NCBI RefSeq assembly: GCF_937616625.2
Contig: NC_065570.1
Span: 40,183,665 to 40,247,664, forward strand
Source: Mercurialis annua
Taxonomy: Eukaryota > Streptophyta > Magnoliopsida > Malpighiales > Euphorbiaceae
Length of the DNA stretch: 64,000 nt
Direction: 5' to 3'
Position 1 is the stretch's first letter, and each line of letters starts with the position of its first letter. A program made the translations under genes and the position numbers. Below are positions 35,737 through 49,267 of the stretch, piece by piece. Below the pieces are notes generated by a model. The model did not search any database, was not told where the DNA came from, and saw only the letters and a list, made by a program, of their open reading frames with translations.

Positions 35737-38700
35737 TGTAATAACCTAAATTTTTAACGTATTACGTATAGTGCCACGAGACTTAATCGTGAAGATTAAG
35801 ATTGAGAATATCGTATTATGATGGGATAATAAGAAATTCGACCAAAACGTGTCTATTAGAATTATCGTAAAATAATAATTTAAGTGGAAAATTATTATGC
35901 GATAAATTGGATTTGAGCAGAATTAAAAAGAAAGGAAATAAAATACAATAAATATATTGAAAAGCCAGAGCAAGTATTTTTCACTCCATGGTCTGTGAAA
36001 TATTATTAATAAGTTATCGTCAAAGTGTCGTAAAATTACGAAATAGTTTCAAAAGTAAGCTCGACGATTAATTAAGGATGCGGGTTAAAGTACAATTTAG
36101 CCTTTTGAACTAAAATGGAATTTTACCTAATAATTGTTCAAAACAATTAAAAATCGATTGGAAAAGGATTTCCGAGGAAGTTTGAAAAATTTAAGCACGA
36201 CGGTTAATCGAGGAACTGAGTAAGTGTAAATTAACCGTTTTGAGCTAAAATAGACTTTTAGCCACTTTGAACCAAAGTGGAATATCTTCCATAAACTTCC
36301 TTAAGAAGTTGTTGTCATCATCATCACCATAAGATAGCAAAAGAAATAGAAAACCTCTCATTTCACTCTTACTATGGCCGAACCCTTTTCTAAAGATAGG
36401 ATCCTAATTTCTTCATCAAACCTTATCATTTTTGATGCAATCAACCATAAATATATTAGGTAAGTGAGGTAAGGTATTGAATTTGTGGTTTCTATGGTTT
36501 ATTTTAGTGATTTGATGATAGAAAATTCTAGGGTTTATAATTTTATTTGGGGATTTTTGTGTGTTAATGTTATAGTGAGCTTGTGAGCTTGAATGGAGCA
36601 ACTTTCATGGTGAATTTTGGCTAGAACCCTTCGGCTTTGATCATCAACCTTAAGTGAGGTTCAATTCTTAAATTGGCTATGTGGTGATTGATAAATTGGA
36701 TGAATGTAATGGTTATGTATTCCGCAATTAGATGTATTGGATGAGGATTGAAAGTTGATGAATTTGTGCTATGAGAATCGTGTTGTGTTGATAAAGATTG
36801 AATGAAATTTTGTATGGTGAAGGGCTAAGGGTTTCGGCCCTATGTTAGGTTGATGAAATAAGATGTAGTTGATAGTAAAAGGCATGAATATTAGGTTGCT
36901 AGAGCTGAGAATAAGTTAAATGTGATGGAATAAGATTGATTGGAAATTCATAATATTATTCGGCCTATGAAGGGATTTCATGTCTAGATATTTTAATGAT
37001 AGTAAGTCATGGATTATTAATCTTTGTGATGAATGTTAGTGGCTGAAATGAATAGGTATAGAAAGCGTGTTTGCATTGAGTTTTATGTCTCGACGCGTAG
37101 TAAATTACGAATTGAATCGACGCAAACTAGTTTGACGTTTTGCAGGAAAGTTTTTTTGCAAAACATCCATATTGGCAGGGCAATATCTTCAGTTGTATAA
37201 CTCCAAATTAAGTTTTATTTTTTGGTACTTAAACTTAAGGATGTTATCTACGATTTTTTGAGTTTAAGTTGCTGAATCGGCCTCTAAAATGTTCATATGA
37301 AGCTGGACATTGTGTAAACTGCCCTGCATTCTTAGAACCGCCCAAATGATTAACTTCCGGGCAATTTCCGACACCTTCAGGTGCTAATCTTAGTCTGAGA
37401 CCTAAGCAACAATTGTAGACGACGTTCAAAACCTTAAGAATGTAAATTTATTAGAGCTGGGACTATTTTAGATAAGAGTTTTGATAGCTGAAGTAAGCTA
37501 CAAAACAGCTTTTAATCGAAAAGTTGTAAATAGAGTTGTTATTAATTCGTGTTACTATCGTAATTGCGTAGAACCGAGGAGGCGACTATCGACGAGGCTC
37601 AGAATTTATGAATCAAGATTAATTCTTTGCTTGGTTAAAGTATATGGATAGCAAGTGGTGAGTATACTTTAAATTACTCGTCAATATTCATAGAGGCGCG
37701 TATTTTAATATGATGAGCTTTATGAATATAAAAATGATTGAATTATATTTGATTCGTATATCAATTGTAAGTTTGAAAAATAGTATATATATGTTTGAAA
37801 AATATACTACGATATATGCTTCAAAAATAATTATTTACGTTATTTGATAATAACATTTTTCAATGAATAAAGAACGTAAATGCTTAAGATACCGGGGATG
37901 GGTAAAGCAATACGAAATGAAATCAAATATTGAATGATACACAAGTATCGACAATATACGAGTAAGGAAATGTAGTACATTCCAATAAGTACTATTAAGG
38001 ATAATCAATACCCTATATGTGCGTGTGTTGTAAATCTATGATTAGATTGTATTATGCATGTCATGATCCATACAGGATCAAGAAAACAGAAAGTAAAGAA
38101 CATAATGATTAAAATACGAGATACGAAAAATTGTACTACTGTACATTAATAATAAAGATCTGAGATACGAGGCTAAACTCAGTAAAACTATCCCGGGACC
38201 TATATCTCACTCATTCTCGATAGAAGTCATCGAGACTCATATAATAAGAAATTAAAACATAAAACATATCGAGAATTATCAAGAGACAAATAATGATAAA
38301 GAACGACATCAACAATATGAAACAAATCTTCCTATTAGACGTGAATAGGAGCAATGAAATCATCAATTGGATTCAGAGGACATGCAGTACCAGAATTCAA
38401 AGACGGACACGAGGTTGAACTCGGTGGAATCATCTGTAAGGAGTTAAACTCGGCGGGACTATCCCGGGGCTCGCATCAAATAGTACGAACGTAAGAAATT
38501 GTACGAGTTTAACTCGGTGACATTATCCCGGGACTGTACCATATGGTTATGGTTAAACTCAGTTGAATTATACCGGGACAAAACCATAAGGAATGAGTTA
38601 AAGCGACTTGTCAGAAGAGCATATCGATATGGATGTATTAGGTAAATACGATCCAAAGTTTAAAATTTCCGTCGAAAACCGAAGAAACCAGAAAAGAATG

Positions 38701-39282
38701 AAATCAAAACCATAATAAGAAAACAAAAGATGTCTACTACGATATGACATATATATAGTTTATGAAAGGAATATACTATAAAAAGTATATAAGATCATTG
38801 AAACGTATATAAAACGATGAAGTGGGTAATGAATATATAAAGTATGATTTGAGAAAAGCAATATTTTCTACATAAAGCGATTTTCAAACGTTTTCGCCTT
38901 TTATGTTTTATTGGTTGTAATTTGGTGCACTCACTCAGTTGTATATTGACCTCGTTTTTCCTCCCATTTTACAGGATAAGTAAGCTATAATTTGACGAGT
39001 CAAGCTTCCGAAGTTTTAATTCTCGTAAGTCATTTGTACGAGGCATGAAAGAAGACTTTCATTCTAGCAGCCCGTAGTAGTCTATATGTTTTTACTAAAT
39101 ATTTGTATAAATGCATTTTAACCCTGATATTTATTGTAAATGTCGTCACATGTATTTTGATATACGAAGTACTCTTTATGAAGCACGATAAATGTATAAG
39201 TATTTCAGGCTTGCTACGGGTTTCAGAACTACCATTCCCATTCCCTAGCGCCGGTCTCGGCTCATAAATTTGGGCCGTGACA
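35737..39282 (+). repeat. 3' LTR of element C
   Basis: Starts TGTAATAACC and ends GGGCCGTGACA (3546 bp). It is preceded by the polypurine tract and followed directly by element E's RNase H coding sequence. It carries hairpin units at 38161-38209, 38501-38539 and 38547-38589. The 61-codon minus-strand frames inside are not supported as genes. Confidence 0.9.
38161..38589 (+). repeat. Hairpin repeat array in C 3' LTR
   Basis: Arms pair around a conserved AAACTC...TATCCCGGGAC core: TGAGATA (38161) with TATCTCA (38203), GTAC-g-AGT (38501) with ACT-GTAC (38533), and TTATGGTT (38547) with AACCATAA (38582). A damaged unit lies between 38400 and 38480. Confidence 0.8.
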
Positions 39283-40662
39283 GAAGCATCACAATACACT
39301 TTTAACCACAAAATGCCTGATGGCAAAGCTAAACATGTGCAGTAGTCAAAATCTCTTTAAGCATGTGAAAACTCGTCTCCTACTTGTTAGTCCACTTGAA
39401 CTTAACACTCTTCTATGTCAGTTTTGTTAACGGTGCATATACGCGGTAGAAATTCTGCATGAAACGACGATAGTAGCCGGCTAACCCAAAAATACTTTTG
39501 ATCTCACTGAATGACTCGGCCTTTGGTAATCCATAACTGCCTCAATCTTCTTCCAATCAACCTTTATCCTATCGATTGACACAGTGTGTCCTAGAAAGGT
39601 AACCTGATCCAACCGAAACTCACACTTGGACAACTTGGCATAGAACTGGTGCTCTCGCAATGTCTATAGCATAGTCCTCAAATAGTAAGAATGCTACTCC
39701 TCAACGCGAGAGTGAATAAAAATGTCATTAATTATGAACACGATAACAAATAGATACATAAACGGCTTGAAAACCCGATTCATCATATCCATAAACGCTA
39801 CTGGTGCATTAGTAAACCAAAACGACATAACCGGAAACTCAAAATGTCCATAACGCATTTGGAAAGCAGTCTTAGGGACATCGACATCCCGAATCAAAGT
39901 TGATGATACCCGAATCTGAAGTCAATCTTAGAGAAACACTTCGTACCCTGCAACTGGTCAAAGAAATCATCAAAATGAGGAATAGGACATCTGTTCTTGA
40001 TAATAACCTTATTCAACTACATGTAGTAAATACACAGCCGGAAGGAACCATCATTCTTCTTGACAAACTAACAGGAGCACTCCATGGAGAAGTACTCGGT
40101 TTGATGAAACCATTATCCATCAACTCCTGTAATTGTTCCTTCAACTCTTTAAGCTCGCTATGAGCCATCCGATACGAACATATCGGGCATATCAAAATAG
40201 GAGCTGTTCCAGGAACAAAATCAATAGAGAACTCGATGTCACGATCAGGTGGTAATCCAGGTAACTCCTCTGGGAAAACATCAGTGAACTTATTCACTAT
40301 CGGAACATTGCTCATGCTACCAACATCGGCATCCACATCATGAACCAATCTCTCGACAATCCATAGAAGTATAATGGCGTGACTGCCAATCCATCCTTAA
40401 GATGACATCAAAAGAAAGAACGTCAAGTACAATCACATCCGCACATAAATTCCTACCATGAATAACCACAGAAGACGACAAATACACAACGTCTAACCAC
40501 AACACTATCACACAAAGGCGTAGATACAGATAAATACTCAATCAATCTAGATGGTGTTATACCTAACTTATTAGCAAAACTCGAAGATACAAAAGAATGG
40601 GTTGCACTCGCATCAAATAAGACCAAAGAATCTACGAAGGATATCGAAATAGTACCTTGCAC
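39283..40662 (-). pseudogene. Element E protease-RT-RNase H remnant, cut by C
   Basis: Reading right to left: the protease (40662-40453) has DASATHSFVS in place of the usual DAGATHSF. RT N-terminal sequence [22 protein letters not shown] follows at about 40300, then RT core [24 protein letters not shown]. The catalytic box is damaged, with FIND where A and F have FIDD, near 39730. The frame has many stops and shifts. It ends abruptly at 39283 just inside VYCDAS of RNase H, because element C was inserted there; the remainder, with integrase, should lie beyond C's other end, left of the window. Confidence 0.85.
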
Positions 40663-42120
40663 TACGGCATTTGATGAACGAGCATCCTATGGAGTCAAAG
40701 AAGAAACTCTGGCTTGCCCATGACCCTGCTGTTGCGGTGTCTAAACAGTACTATAACTACTAGCACCACGACCACCGTTGCCTCGGCCACCAAAAACCAC
40801 GTCCTCCTGAACCATGGCCCCGCTGGCCACCAAAAGAATCGGAAGATTGAGAATACCTTATTGAAGGAGAAAACGCAGGCCTCTCTTGCTGAAATGATGG
40901 CTGAGCAACACTGGTTGAAGACATCTACTGCCCAGATGACGGACACTCTCTGGAAAAATGACTCAGTTGGCCACATGCGTAACAACTACCCGGTAACACC
41001 AAGCACACTCCAAAGTGTCTGCGTCTGCAGTTATGACAAAACAGAATACTAGAAGCTCCACTATTACATCATCCACAACCACAGCTACTACCATTATGAC
41101 CAGAACTATGCAAGTCTCGCTGATACCCTTTCCGATCATTTCCTTTCTTGCTCTTCAACTGAGAAGATCTTGATTGATAGCTGCTGCTACCACTCTGTTG
41201 TCCAGCACTAGGAACAACACTGCCAATCTTTTTAGTCTTAGAAATCTCTCTAAATTGTAGTAGAGAACTCTCCAGGCATCTAGCATTGTCAATCACACTT
41301 GTGAATTCTTGATGAGTACTAGTCAGGAGCCTAAAAAACTTAGAGCCTAAACCCCTCACATACCGGTCGTTCACTCTCATCTGATCAGTCTCATATCTGG
41401 AGCAAAACGACTCAAATGGACATAGTTAGTCGTCTACTCTTGCACGGATAGCCTACCCCTAGTGAGCGTCACCAACCTGTCTCTGAGACTCTCAGTAACA
41501 GAGAATGGCAAGAAGAAATTCCTAAATCTCGGCATAAAATCAGCCCAAGTAGTTGTAACCATAACTGGTCGGATATCTCAGCAAAACCAGTCCTTAGCCG
41601 GACCTCTCAAAGACATCTCCACTAGCATGATAGTCTGACATTCGGTAGCTTGCAAATGTTAACCATTCTGCTCAACCTCCTCGAGAAAATCTAATGTGTC
41701 GCCACTGCCGTCAAAATCAATTGGCTTCAGCCTCATGTAAGCCAAAACCAGATCTTTATATGTGGATACAACACTACCAACAGCACCACCACAGCCTGTT
41801 GTACCTGTTGCTGAACAAGATTCCCTAACATAGTATACTGATTCAACATAGCGACCTGACCCGCTTGCAGTTGCGCCTGATTATTCTACAGTGTAGCAAT
41901 CCCAGGCATGAACATAGTGAACTCGAAGGGATCCAAAGGCGGTTGTGGTACACCTAGTGCTGGAAACACCTGCACCACCGCTCCCTCTACCTCTTCCTCA
42001 ACCTCTACCAGTCTGACCTCTGCCATCTTGAACCCCAGGTTCATTCTGGTTAACCTCGATCGACATAGCGTCATTAGTGTCAGCATTTGATTAAGCCGCA
42101 ACACGAGCAAGAGTATTCAT
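40663..42120 (-). pseudogene. Element E gag (decayed)
   Basis: The ATG at 42120 is in the same context as the A and F gag starts (ATTCTTAAGAATG upstream). Recognisable pieces are DPFEFTMFMPGIATL near 41900 (compare DDFDFNTFLAGVAAL of F) and RYVRGLGSKFFRLL with the Ser/Gln-rich basic region at 41380-41069. Zinc-knuckle remnants lie at about 41040-40950. Stops and indels break it throughout. It is clearly more diverged than A and F are from each other. Confidence 0.75.
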
Positions 42121-42442
42121 TCTTAAGAATGGAACAACAAACCTCAAAACACATAAATCGAGCATCACCCAAAGTAATCATATATAAGGCACAATAGCCA
42201 ACATAAAACACCCAAGTGTAAACAATTATCATATCAAAGTAAAGCATCAATTAAATATAAGACCGACGCACAACATTCCTATAGGTGAAGGCATAAAGTT
42301 TTAATAAAATAAAAAGATGACATTTCAAAAGACAAGACTTGAATCTTAATTCCACAGTAGATCTTATGACACAACAACACTTAACATGCCATAAGCAATA
42401 AACACATAACATGCATAAAAGGCCTTGGTTTTCATAACCAAA

Positions 42443-42454
42443 GCTCTGATACCA
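42443..42454 (-). other. Primer binding site of element E (initiator tRNA-Met)
   Basis: The plus strand reads GCTCTGATACCA, so the minus strand is TGGTATCAGAGC. It lies 4 bases left of the LTR start at 42459. This identifies 42459-45720 as E's 5' LTR. Confidence 0.88.
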
Positions 42455-42620
42455 ACTTTGTCATGACCAAATTTTGAAAATCGTGACCACCGCTAGGGTA
42501 TGGGTATGGTTGTACCAAAACTCGTAGCTAGCATCACAGATAATAACACAATGCAATTAAACCTGCATAAAACCAATTCTTGGGGGGCAACCGAGACTCT
42601 AAGCTAGGCTAGCAGTTTAT

Positions 42621-43012
42621 GGATATTAAACTCTGTAGATCATTAGACTTTACTCAAATTATAGAAAGATCAATAAAAAAAGTTTTGTTACAAAATGATC
42701 ATTGAACTATACTTTTTACTACAAAAATGTTTATGTTGCTACAAAAACAACACTAAACTTTTCTCCAATTACAAAAATGTCACTAGATAATACCTCTTAT
42801 TACAAAAAGGTCACTGAACTATGTTCCTTTTTGTAAATTTGGCTTGCCACGTAAGCAAAAATGTTGCGTTTTTGCTTAAAATGCAACGTTTTAGATGGAT
42901 GAACCCCTTTGTAATAGAAGTTATAGTTCAATGACCATTTTGTAACAAAAGTTTTTTTAGTGACCTTTCTGTAATTTGAGGAAAGCTTAGTGATCTACAG
43001 AGTTTAATATCC
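42621..43012 (+). mobile_element. Mutator-type MITE with long terminal inverted repeats
   Basis: 392 bp, flanked by a perfect 10-bp target duplication AGCAGTTTAT (42611-42620 and 43013-43022). The ends are inverted repeats: it starts GGATATTAAACTCTGTAGA, and the last bases are the exact complement for about 22 bp, with similarity continuing for about 95 bp. No coding frame. Target duplication length and long inverted repeats fit Mutator-like elements. The corresponding site in F's and A's LTRs (near 51230 and 9085) has no insertion. Confidence 0.9.
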
Positions 43013-45484
43013 AGCAGTTTATATACACAATTATGTAACCAAATGCTTGGCTCAAACCCGATACTCCAACGGCATGCCAATATAAAAATAACTGAATCCA
43101 AAGTATAACATGCCAACAACGTAACAAAACAGTCGGACCAATCCGACAAACCAAAGTATAAATAAACCATAAAAATAAACTAGTTCTATTACGGTCTAAG
43201 AGTGTAAAACGATAGACTAGTTTAAATAAAACAAAAGAATCTTCAAAGGATAAAATATATTGGAGATCGACCAATATCCTTTAATACTAATATATATCGC
43301 ATTATTGAAACAGTATTGAAATGAAACCCAAAGTAAACGAGAACAAATCCTCATCAATCCCAATGTAAGCCAAACCAAAGTACTTGTGGGTGCACACAGT
43401 CTCGATAATGCCTATTGAGTAGCTCGTTCCAATCCAGTTCCATAATAATTAAAAACAAATTCGAAAATATTTATATACTAAAATACATAAGTTACTTAAT
43501 AAAGCGGTAAATAGCACTACAAACTCACTGCCTGTGAAACAATGTGATAATCCTGGCAAGTAAACTAACCCTGCGTGGACTCTGAAGCACGAGTAGATGA
43601 CAAGTTTAAAAACAAGGCACATGTTAAAATTGATACAACTCCTAAGTCTAAGAATACCAGATACCACATATGACTAGTATCTTAAACCACAAGCCAAAAT
43701 ACAAGCCAAGGAAAATACCATAGCATAACATTCAAACATACTGAAATCAAAACAAACAAGCAAATCTTAGTTGAGTTCCATTTGAAATCATAATTTGGAA
43801 AGATAAAATAACTTAGTTCAACTCTTTTAAAAACCAAGTAAATATCCCAAGGTAGTGGGTTAGTCGAGTTAATCAAAACAAGCTAACCTCACATGTTGAG
43901 TGATCCAAGTCTAACCCGACCCAAAGATACCAAAGTAATATCCAAAGTTCAAATCCGAAATCTCTAAACCAAAACAATATTCATTTGAAAACATTGAACT
44001 TAGCATAGCTTAACAAAAACGATTCACTTATATGGCAAGCTTAAAACTAGACACAAATGGCCAAATCACCCAAAGCAGACACATGTGTGCCAAAACACTT
44101 ATATGGCAACCTAAGTTACAAACAAAACTTGATCAAATAAGTCTTATAAAGTTTAGAGACTAAACTGTACTTTAGCCAATTAGGGACTAAACTGTACTTT
44201 AGCCAAATTGATACCCGAAATCAAATTAATTACTTTTGCTATAATTAAAACAAAGTATAAAATTACTAACCCAAAAACTTACTTAATTAAGTTATAAAAA
44301 TATTCAAGGGCTAAATTGTAATTTAGCCAATTTGATATTCAAAATCAAATTTAATACTCACTCTTAGTTTATTAAATTATAAATCAAAACAAGGATCCAA
44401 AAGATAAATCTTAACTTGAATAAATATCTAGAAACTTTTAGGGGCTAAATTGTAAATTAGCCAAAATTGACTTTTCAATCGAAATTAATATTTAACACGT
44501 TCAAATTGTCTATATAAAATCCATGAGTTCAAGTTATTATTTACAACGAGTTTAAACGTTAAAACTAACTTGAAGGATTCAATTGATTTAACAAAACAAT
44601 ATTAATTATCACAAAGTCATATAGCCTTTTCCATTAATTAAAAAAAAAAAACTATTCCCTCCATGAAGTTCACGTGGGCCTAAGGAGAAAAATCAAAGAA
44701 ATTGGTGGCCTAAGCATACAATTCACCATCTTCCTCAACAAACAAAACACAAAACCAAACTCCTAATTCTGTAACCACGAAACCAAACCCAGACAATCAA
44801 ACTTTCAAGACTCCTTATCCTCTACCCTAAGCAAGATCATAAACATAATAACCATCCTTAGAACATTACGTATTTATCAAGAATGAGATCAAGAACATGT
44901 TACGCTCAATGGCAATTTCACGGAGACGACAGATTTTTATGTTCGAATCCGACGACCACAAGCTTAACCCGATTACTAACTACTAATCCACCACGAAATG
45001 TAAACAGAAAAATTCATAGTAAATCATAAAAAGGATTAGCCATAACAGACTCAAGGAACGGCAGATAAAGCATGAACAAACCGACATCGAAACGGCGACA
45101 AACGGAGGAAGTTTTACGTACCGTATATGATTCCCAAACGTAGGGATCGAAGAGAATGTTGAGTCGATGCGAACCGTCAAAGAATAATCGGACTTAAGCT
45201 AATACAACGAGAAAGAATTCAAGAACCATTTTTTGACGATATCGAAAACAAAGAACAAGTTGAGAGATAGAAGAACAACTTACTGTTACTTGGATCTAAT
45301 GGGGATTGGATGATGAAGGTTATGATCTCTGAGTTTGAAAAGGAAAAGGGTGGCGGCTGAGGTTGCTTTAACGATGAAGCTTTAGGTTTTAAAAAGAAAA
45401 CGAGAAGAAACATGAAGTTGTATGTTTAATATAGAGGGAGGAAGGGCTGAGCTGAGGCACGATTGTGCCTTAGCAATTTCTAAA

Positions 45485-45534
45485 GGGTCTCGTACGAGAC
45501 CTCAGTTTTGTGTTAAGGGTCTCGTTTGAGACCC
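45485..45534. promoter_or_regulatory. Palindrome pair in E/F U3
   Basis: GGGTCTCGTACGAGACC (45485-45501) and GGGTCTCGTTTGAGACCC (45517-45534), about 190-235 bp from the U3 end. A regulatory role is inference only. The other LTR has four copies. Confidence 0.5.
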
Positions 45535-45720
45535 ATACGCAAAACAAGAATGTAATTATATTTTTTTTCTTTTTTTTTATTTAAAATTAAACAACCAATT
45601 TAAGACTTTAACCAATCCAAATTTACTGGGACAACAAACGAAAACACCGAAATCGAAAACGATTCGGATTTGTACTAAAAACTCATCGAAAAATTTTAGA
45701 CATTTTTTACGGGGTATTAC

Positions 45721-45733
45721 TTCTCCCCAACTT
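45721..45733 (-). other. Polypurine tract of element F
   Basis: The minus strand reads AAGTTGGGGAGAA directly before the LTR start, the same as element A. Confidence 0.8.
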
Positions 45734-45837
45734 AAAAAAAAAATTCGCCCACGAATTTAAACACAAACAAATAAACATCACAACACAACAAGCACCGAAA
45801 CAATAAACTAAAACACATAGGCAACGTTACACGTACC

Positions 45838-48800
45838 TCAAGAAAAGAGGAAAGGATAACGTTTCCGCATATCGGACTCCGTCTCCCAAGTGCACTCCTC
45901 AACAGAATGATTTCGCCACAGAAATTTGGCCATCGGAATCTCCTTGTTCCGTAACCTACGCACTTGCGTATCTACAATCTCAGCTGGCTGTTCCTCATAG
46001 GACAGCTCCTGGTCAATCTCAACGCTCTGGGGCACAATCACATGTGAAGGATCTGAGATGCACTTCCTTAGCATAGAAACATGAAATACAGGATGCATTA
46101 AAGACATGTCTGGTGGAAGAACCAGATGATAAGCCACAACTCCAATCTTCTCTGAAATCTCGTATGGACCAACGTACCTCGGTGCCAACTTTCCCTTGAC
46201 AGCAAAACGAACCACGCCTTTCATAGGTGAAACCCGAAGAAACACAAAGTCTCCCACCTGGAACTCGATGTCTTTTCTCTTCGGATCGGTATAACTCTTA
46301 TGCCGACTAAAAGCTGTCTCCAACCTCCGTTTTATCAATGGTACCCTCTCTGAGGTAATCTGAATAATCTCAGCACTAGACAACTTCCGCTCGCCGACCT
46401 CTTCCCAGCAGATAGCAGATCGACACTTGCGTCCATACAGAGCCTCATAAGGTGCCATCTCAATGCTCGCATGGTAACTGTTGTTGTAAGAAAACTCAAT
46501 CAACAGCAAATGAGTATCCCAGTTACCCTGAAAATCAAGAATGCACATCCTGAGCATATCTTCCAACGTCTGAATAGTCCTCTCAGAATGACCGTCAGTC
46601 TGAGGATGAAAAGCTGTACTGAAATCCAGTCGAGAAACCAAGGATTCTTGTAACGCTTTCCAGAACCTCGAAGTGAAAACAGATTCTCTGTCAGAAACAA
46701 TCGAAACTGGTACACCATGCAAACTAACAATCCTGTCGATGTACAACTGAGCCAACTTCGAAGCAGGATACGAAACCTTGATCGGAAGGAAATGAGCTGA
46801 CTTAGTCATACGGTCAACTATCACCTAGATGGAATCGTCCCTGTCGAGTACGTGGTAAACCAACAACAAAGTCCATGGCAATCCGCTCCCACTTCCACTC
46901 TGGAATAGGTAGTGGCTGTAGATAGCCAAAAGGTCTCTGATGTTCCAGCTTCACCTGCTGGCAAGTCAGACACTTGGAAACATACTCTGCAACATCTTTC
47001 TTCATTCCGCTCCACCAATACGTACCCTTGAGGTCATGGTACATCTTGGTAGATCCCGGATGAACACTGTAAGCTGACCTATACGCTTCCTCCAAAATCT
47101 GGTCTCTCAAACCATCTGAATCCGGAACGCACAGTCTAGAACCAAACCTGAGAACTTCGTCAACAAAAACAAACTCGGAATTCCCATCCAAATGGATCTC
47201 CTCCATAATACGTTTCAATTGTGGATCCTCAACTTGTAAAGCTTTAATCCTATCAATCAAAACCGGCTGCACCTGCAGTTGTGCCAACAGACTACCATTC
47301 TGAGAAACATGAAAATCGTAGCCCGAAGCTATCAAACCATGCCACTCTCAAACCATGGGTCTACGCCCAACCTCAAAAATATGGGCCAAACTGCCCGAAG
47401 ACTTGCGACTCAACACATCGGCTACCACATTAGCCTTACCAGGATGGTACTGAATAGTACAGTCATAGTCTTTCAGCAATTCTAGCCACCTCCTCTGTCT
47501 CAGATTCAACTCTCGCTGATCAAAGATGTACTTCAGACTCTTGTGATCAGTGAAGATCTCGCAAGTCGCACCGTACAAGTAATTCCTCCAGATCTTCAGA
47601 GCAAAAACCACAGCAGCTAATTCCAAGTCATGTGTAGGGTAATTCACCTCATGCTTCTTCAGCTGACGAGAAGCATAGGTGATCACCTGTTCATGTTGCA
47701 TCAATACGCAACCCTAGCCAATTCGAGAAGCATCGCAGTACACAGTAAAATCCTCAATGCCAGAAGGCAACGCCAAAACAGGAGCTTTAGTCAGAATCTC
47801 CTTCAGCTTCTCAAAACTTGCCTCACACTTATCGGTCCACTCAAACTTAATACCCTTCTGGGTCAGCTTAGTCAAAGGTGCAGATATCCGAGAGAAATCC
47901 TGCACGAACCGACGGTAGTAGCCAGCTAACCCAAGAAAACTCCTAATCTCGGTAACTGACCTTGGCCTCTGCCAATCCATAACCGCCTCAATCTTCTTCG
48001 GATCAACGTTGATCCCATCCTTTGACACCACGTGTCCTAAGAAGGTAACCTGTTCCAGCCAAAACTCGCACTTTGAGAACTTAGCATACAACTGATGCTC
48101 TCGCAAGGTCTGTAGTATAGTCCTCAAGTGATAAGCATGCTCCTCCTCACTCCGAGAATAAATCAGGATGTCATCAATGAAGACAATAAAAAACTGATCC
48201 AAAAACGGCTTGAAAACCCGATTCATCATGTCTATAAACGCTGCAGGTGCGTTAGTCAACCCAAATGACATGACTAGAAACTCGAAATGCCCATAACGCG
48301 TTCTGAAAGCAGTCTTAGGCACATCGACGTCCCGAATCCGAAGTTGATGATACCCGGATCTCAAGTCAATCTTGGAAAAGCACTTCGCACCCTGTAACTG
48401 ATCAAACAAGTCGTCGATGCGAGGAAGGGGATATCTGTTCTTGATGGTAGCCTTATTCAACTGCCTGTAGTGGATACAAAGCCGAAAGGAACCATCTTTC
48501 TTCTTAACAAACAGAACTGGAGCACCCCACGGAGAAGTACTCGGTCTGATGAAACCACTGTCTAACAGTTCTTACAACTGCTCCTTCAACTCCTTTAGCT
48601 CAGCAGGAGCCATCCGATACGGCGGTATCGAAATAGGACCAGTTCTAGGAACAACGTCAATGCAGAACTCGATATTCCGATCAGGTGGTAATCCAGGCAA
48701 CTCCTTTGGATAAACGTCAGTGAACTCATTCACTATTGGGACAGTGTTCATACTGCCCACCTCAGCATCCATGTCTCAAACGACAGCTAAGAAAGCTTGA

Positions 48801-49267
48801 CAACCCTTACTCATCATCCGCTTTGCCTTGATCGCAGAAATCAGGTTCTTCGGTGTCTCCGCCTTTTCCCCTTGAAAAGAAAAGGGTAGATCACCTGGAA
48901 TCCGAAACTCAACCGACTTCCCTCGACAGTCGATCGAAGCATAATGGCGTGCCAGCCAATCCATCCCCAAAATTACGTCAAACAAAAGAACATCCAAAAC
49001 AACCAAATCAGCACGCAAGTCTCTTCCATGGATAACCACGGGACACGATGGATAAACAACATCCACCACCACACAGTCAGACAAGGGGGTAGAAACCGAT
49101 AAAGAATCATACAAACTTGTTGGTGTTACACTCAACTTAGCAGCAAAACATGTAGACACAAAGGAATGGGTTGCACCCGCATCAAATAAAACTAAAGCAT
49201 CTACAAAGGCAATCTGAATAGTACCTTGCACCACTGCGTTAGATGCATGAGCATCCTGAGGAGTCAA
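45838..49267 (-). pseudogene. Element F pol: protease, RT, RNase H, integrase, chromodomain
   Basis: Better preserved than A. Protease DAGATHSF lies near 49180. RT has [11 protein letters not shown] and FIDD at 48181-48170. RNase H has VYCDAS and FTDHKSLKY. Integrase has its HHCC finger, with the first Asp in MDFVVGLP and the second in SDRESVF, and a Glu 35 residues later (HSERTIQ). The final frame 46824-45838 holds the integrase core, the GPYEI...LVLPP region and a chromodomain-like tail (AEIVDTQ, KFLWRNHSVEECTWE). Breaks are stops at 48776, 48572, 47714 and 47348, a two-base loss near 46838, and TAG at 46825-46827, which replaces a normally conserved Trp and is shared with A. The natural stop is at 45838-45840. 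Confidence 0.92.

Larger units (their letters stand above)
42459..45720 (-). repeat. LTR shared by elements E and F
   Basis: Starts TGTCATGACC, next to E's PBS, and ends GGGGTATTAC, next to F's polypurine tract. It is therefore both E's 5' LTR and F's 3' LTR. Its right part (from about 44115) is nearly identical to F's right LTR, but its left part (42459 to about 44110) differs strongly from F's right LTR, which resembles A there. It contains a MITE (42621-43012), two copies of a tandem unit with GGGACTAAACTGTACTTTAG near 44155-44207, and palindromes at 45485-45534. The PIF insertion site of the other LTR is empty here (TTA at 44364-44366). Confidence 0.85.

Noticed and set aside
44983..45180. 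65-codon frame repeated at 57206-57403
   Set aside because: Part of the paired E/F LTR, not an independent gene.
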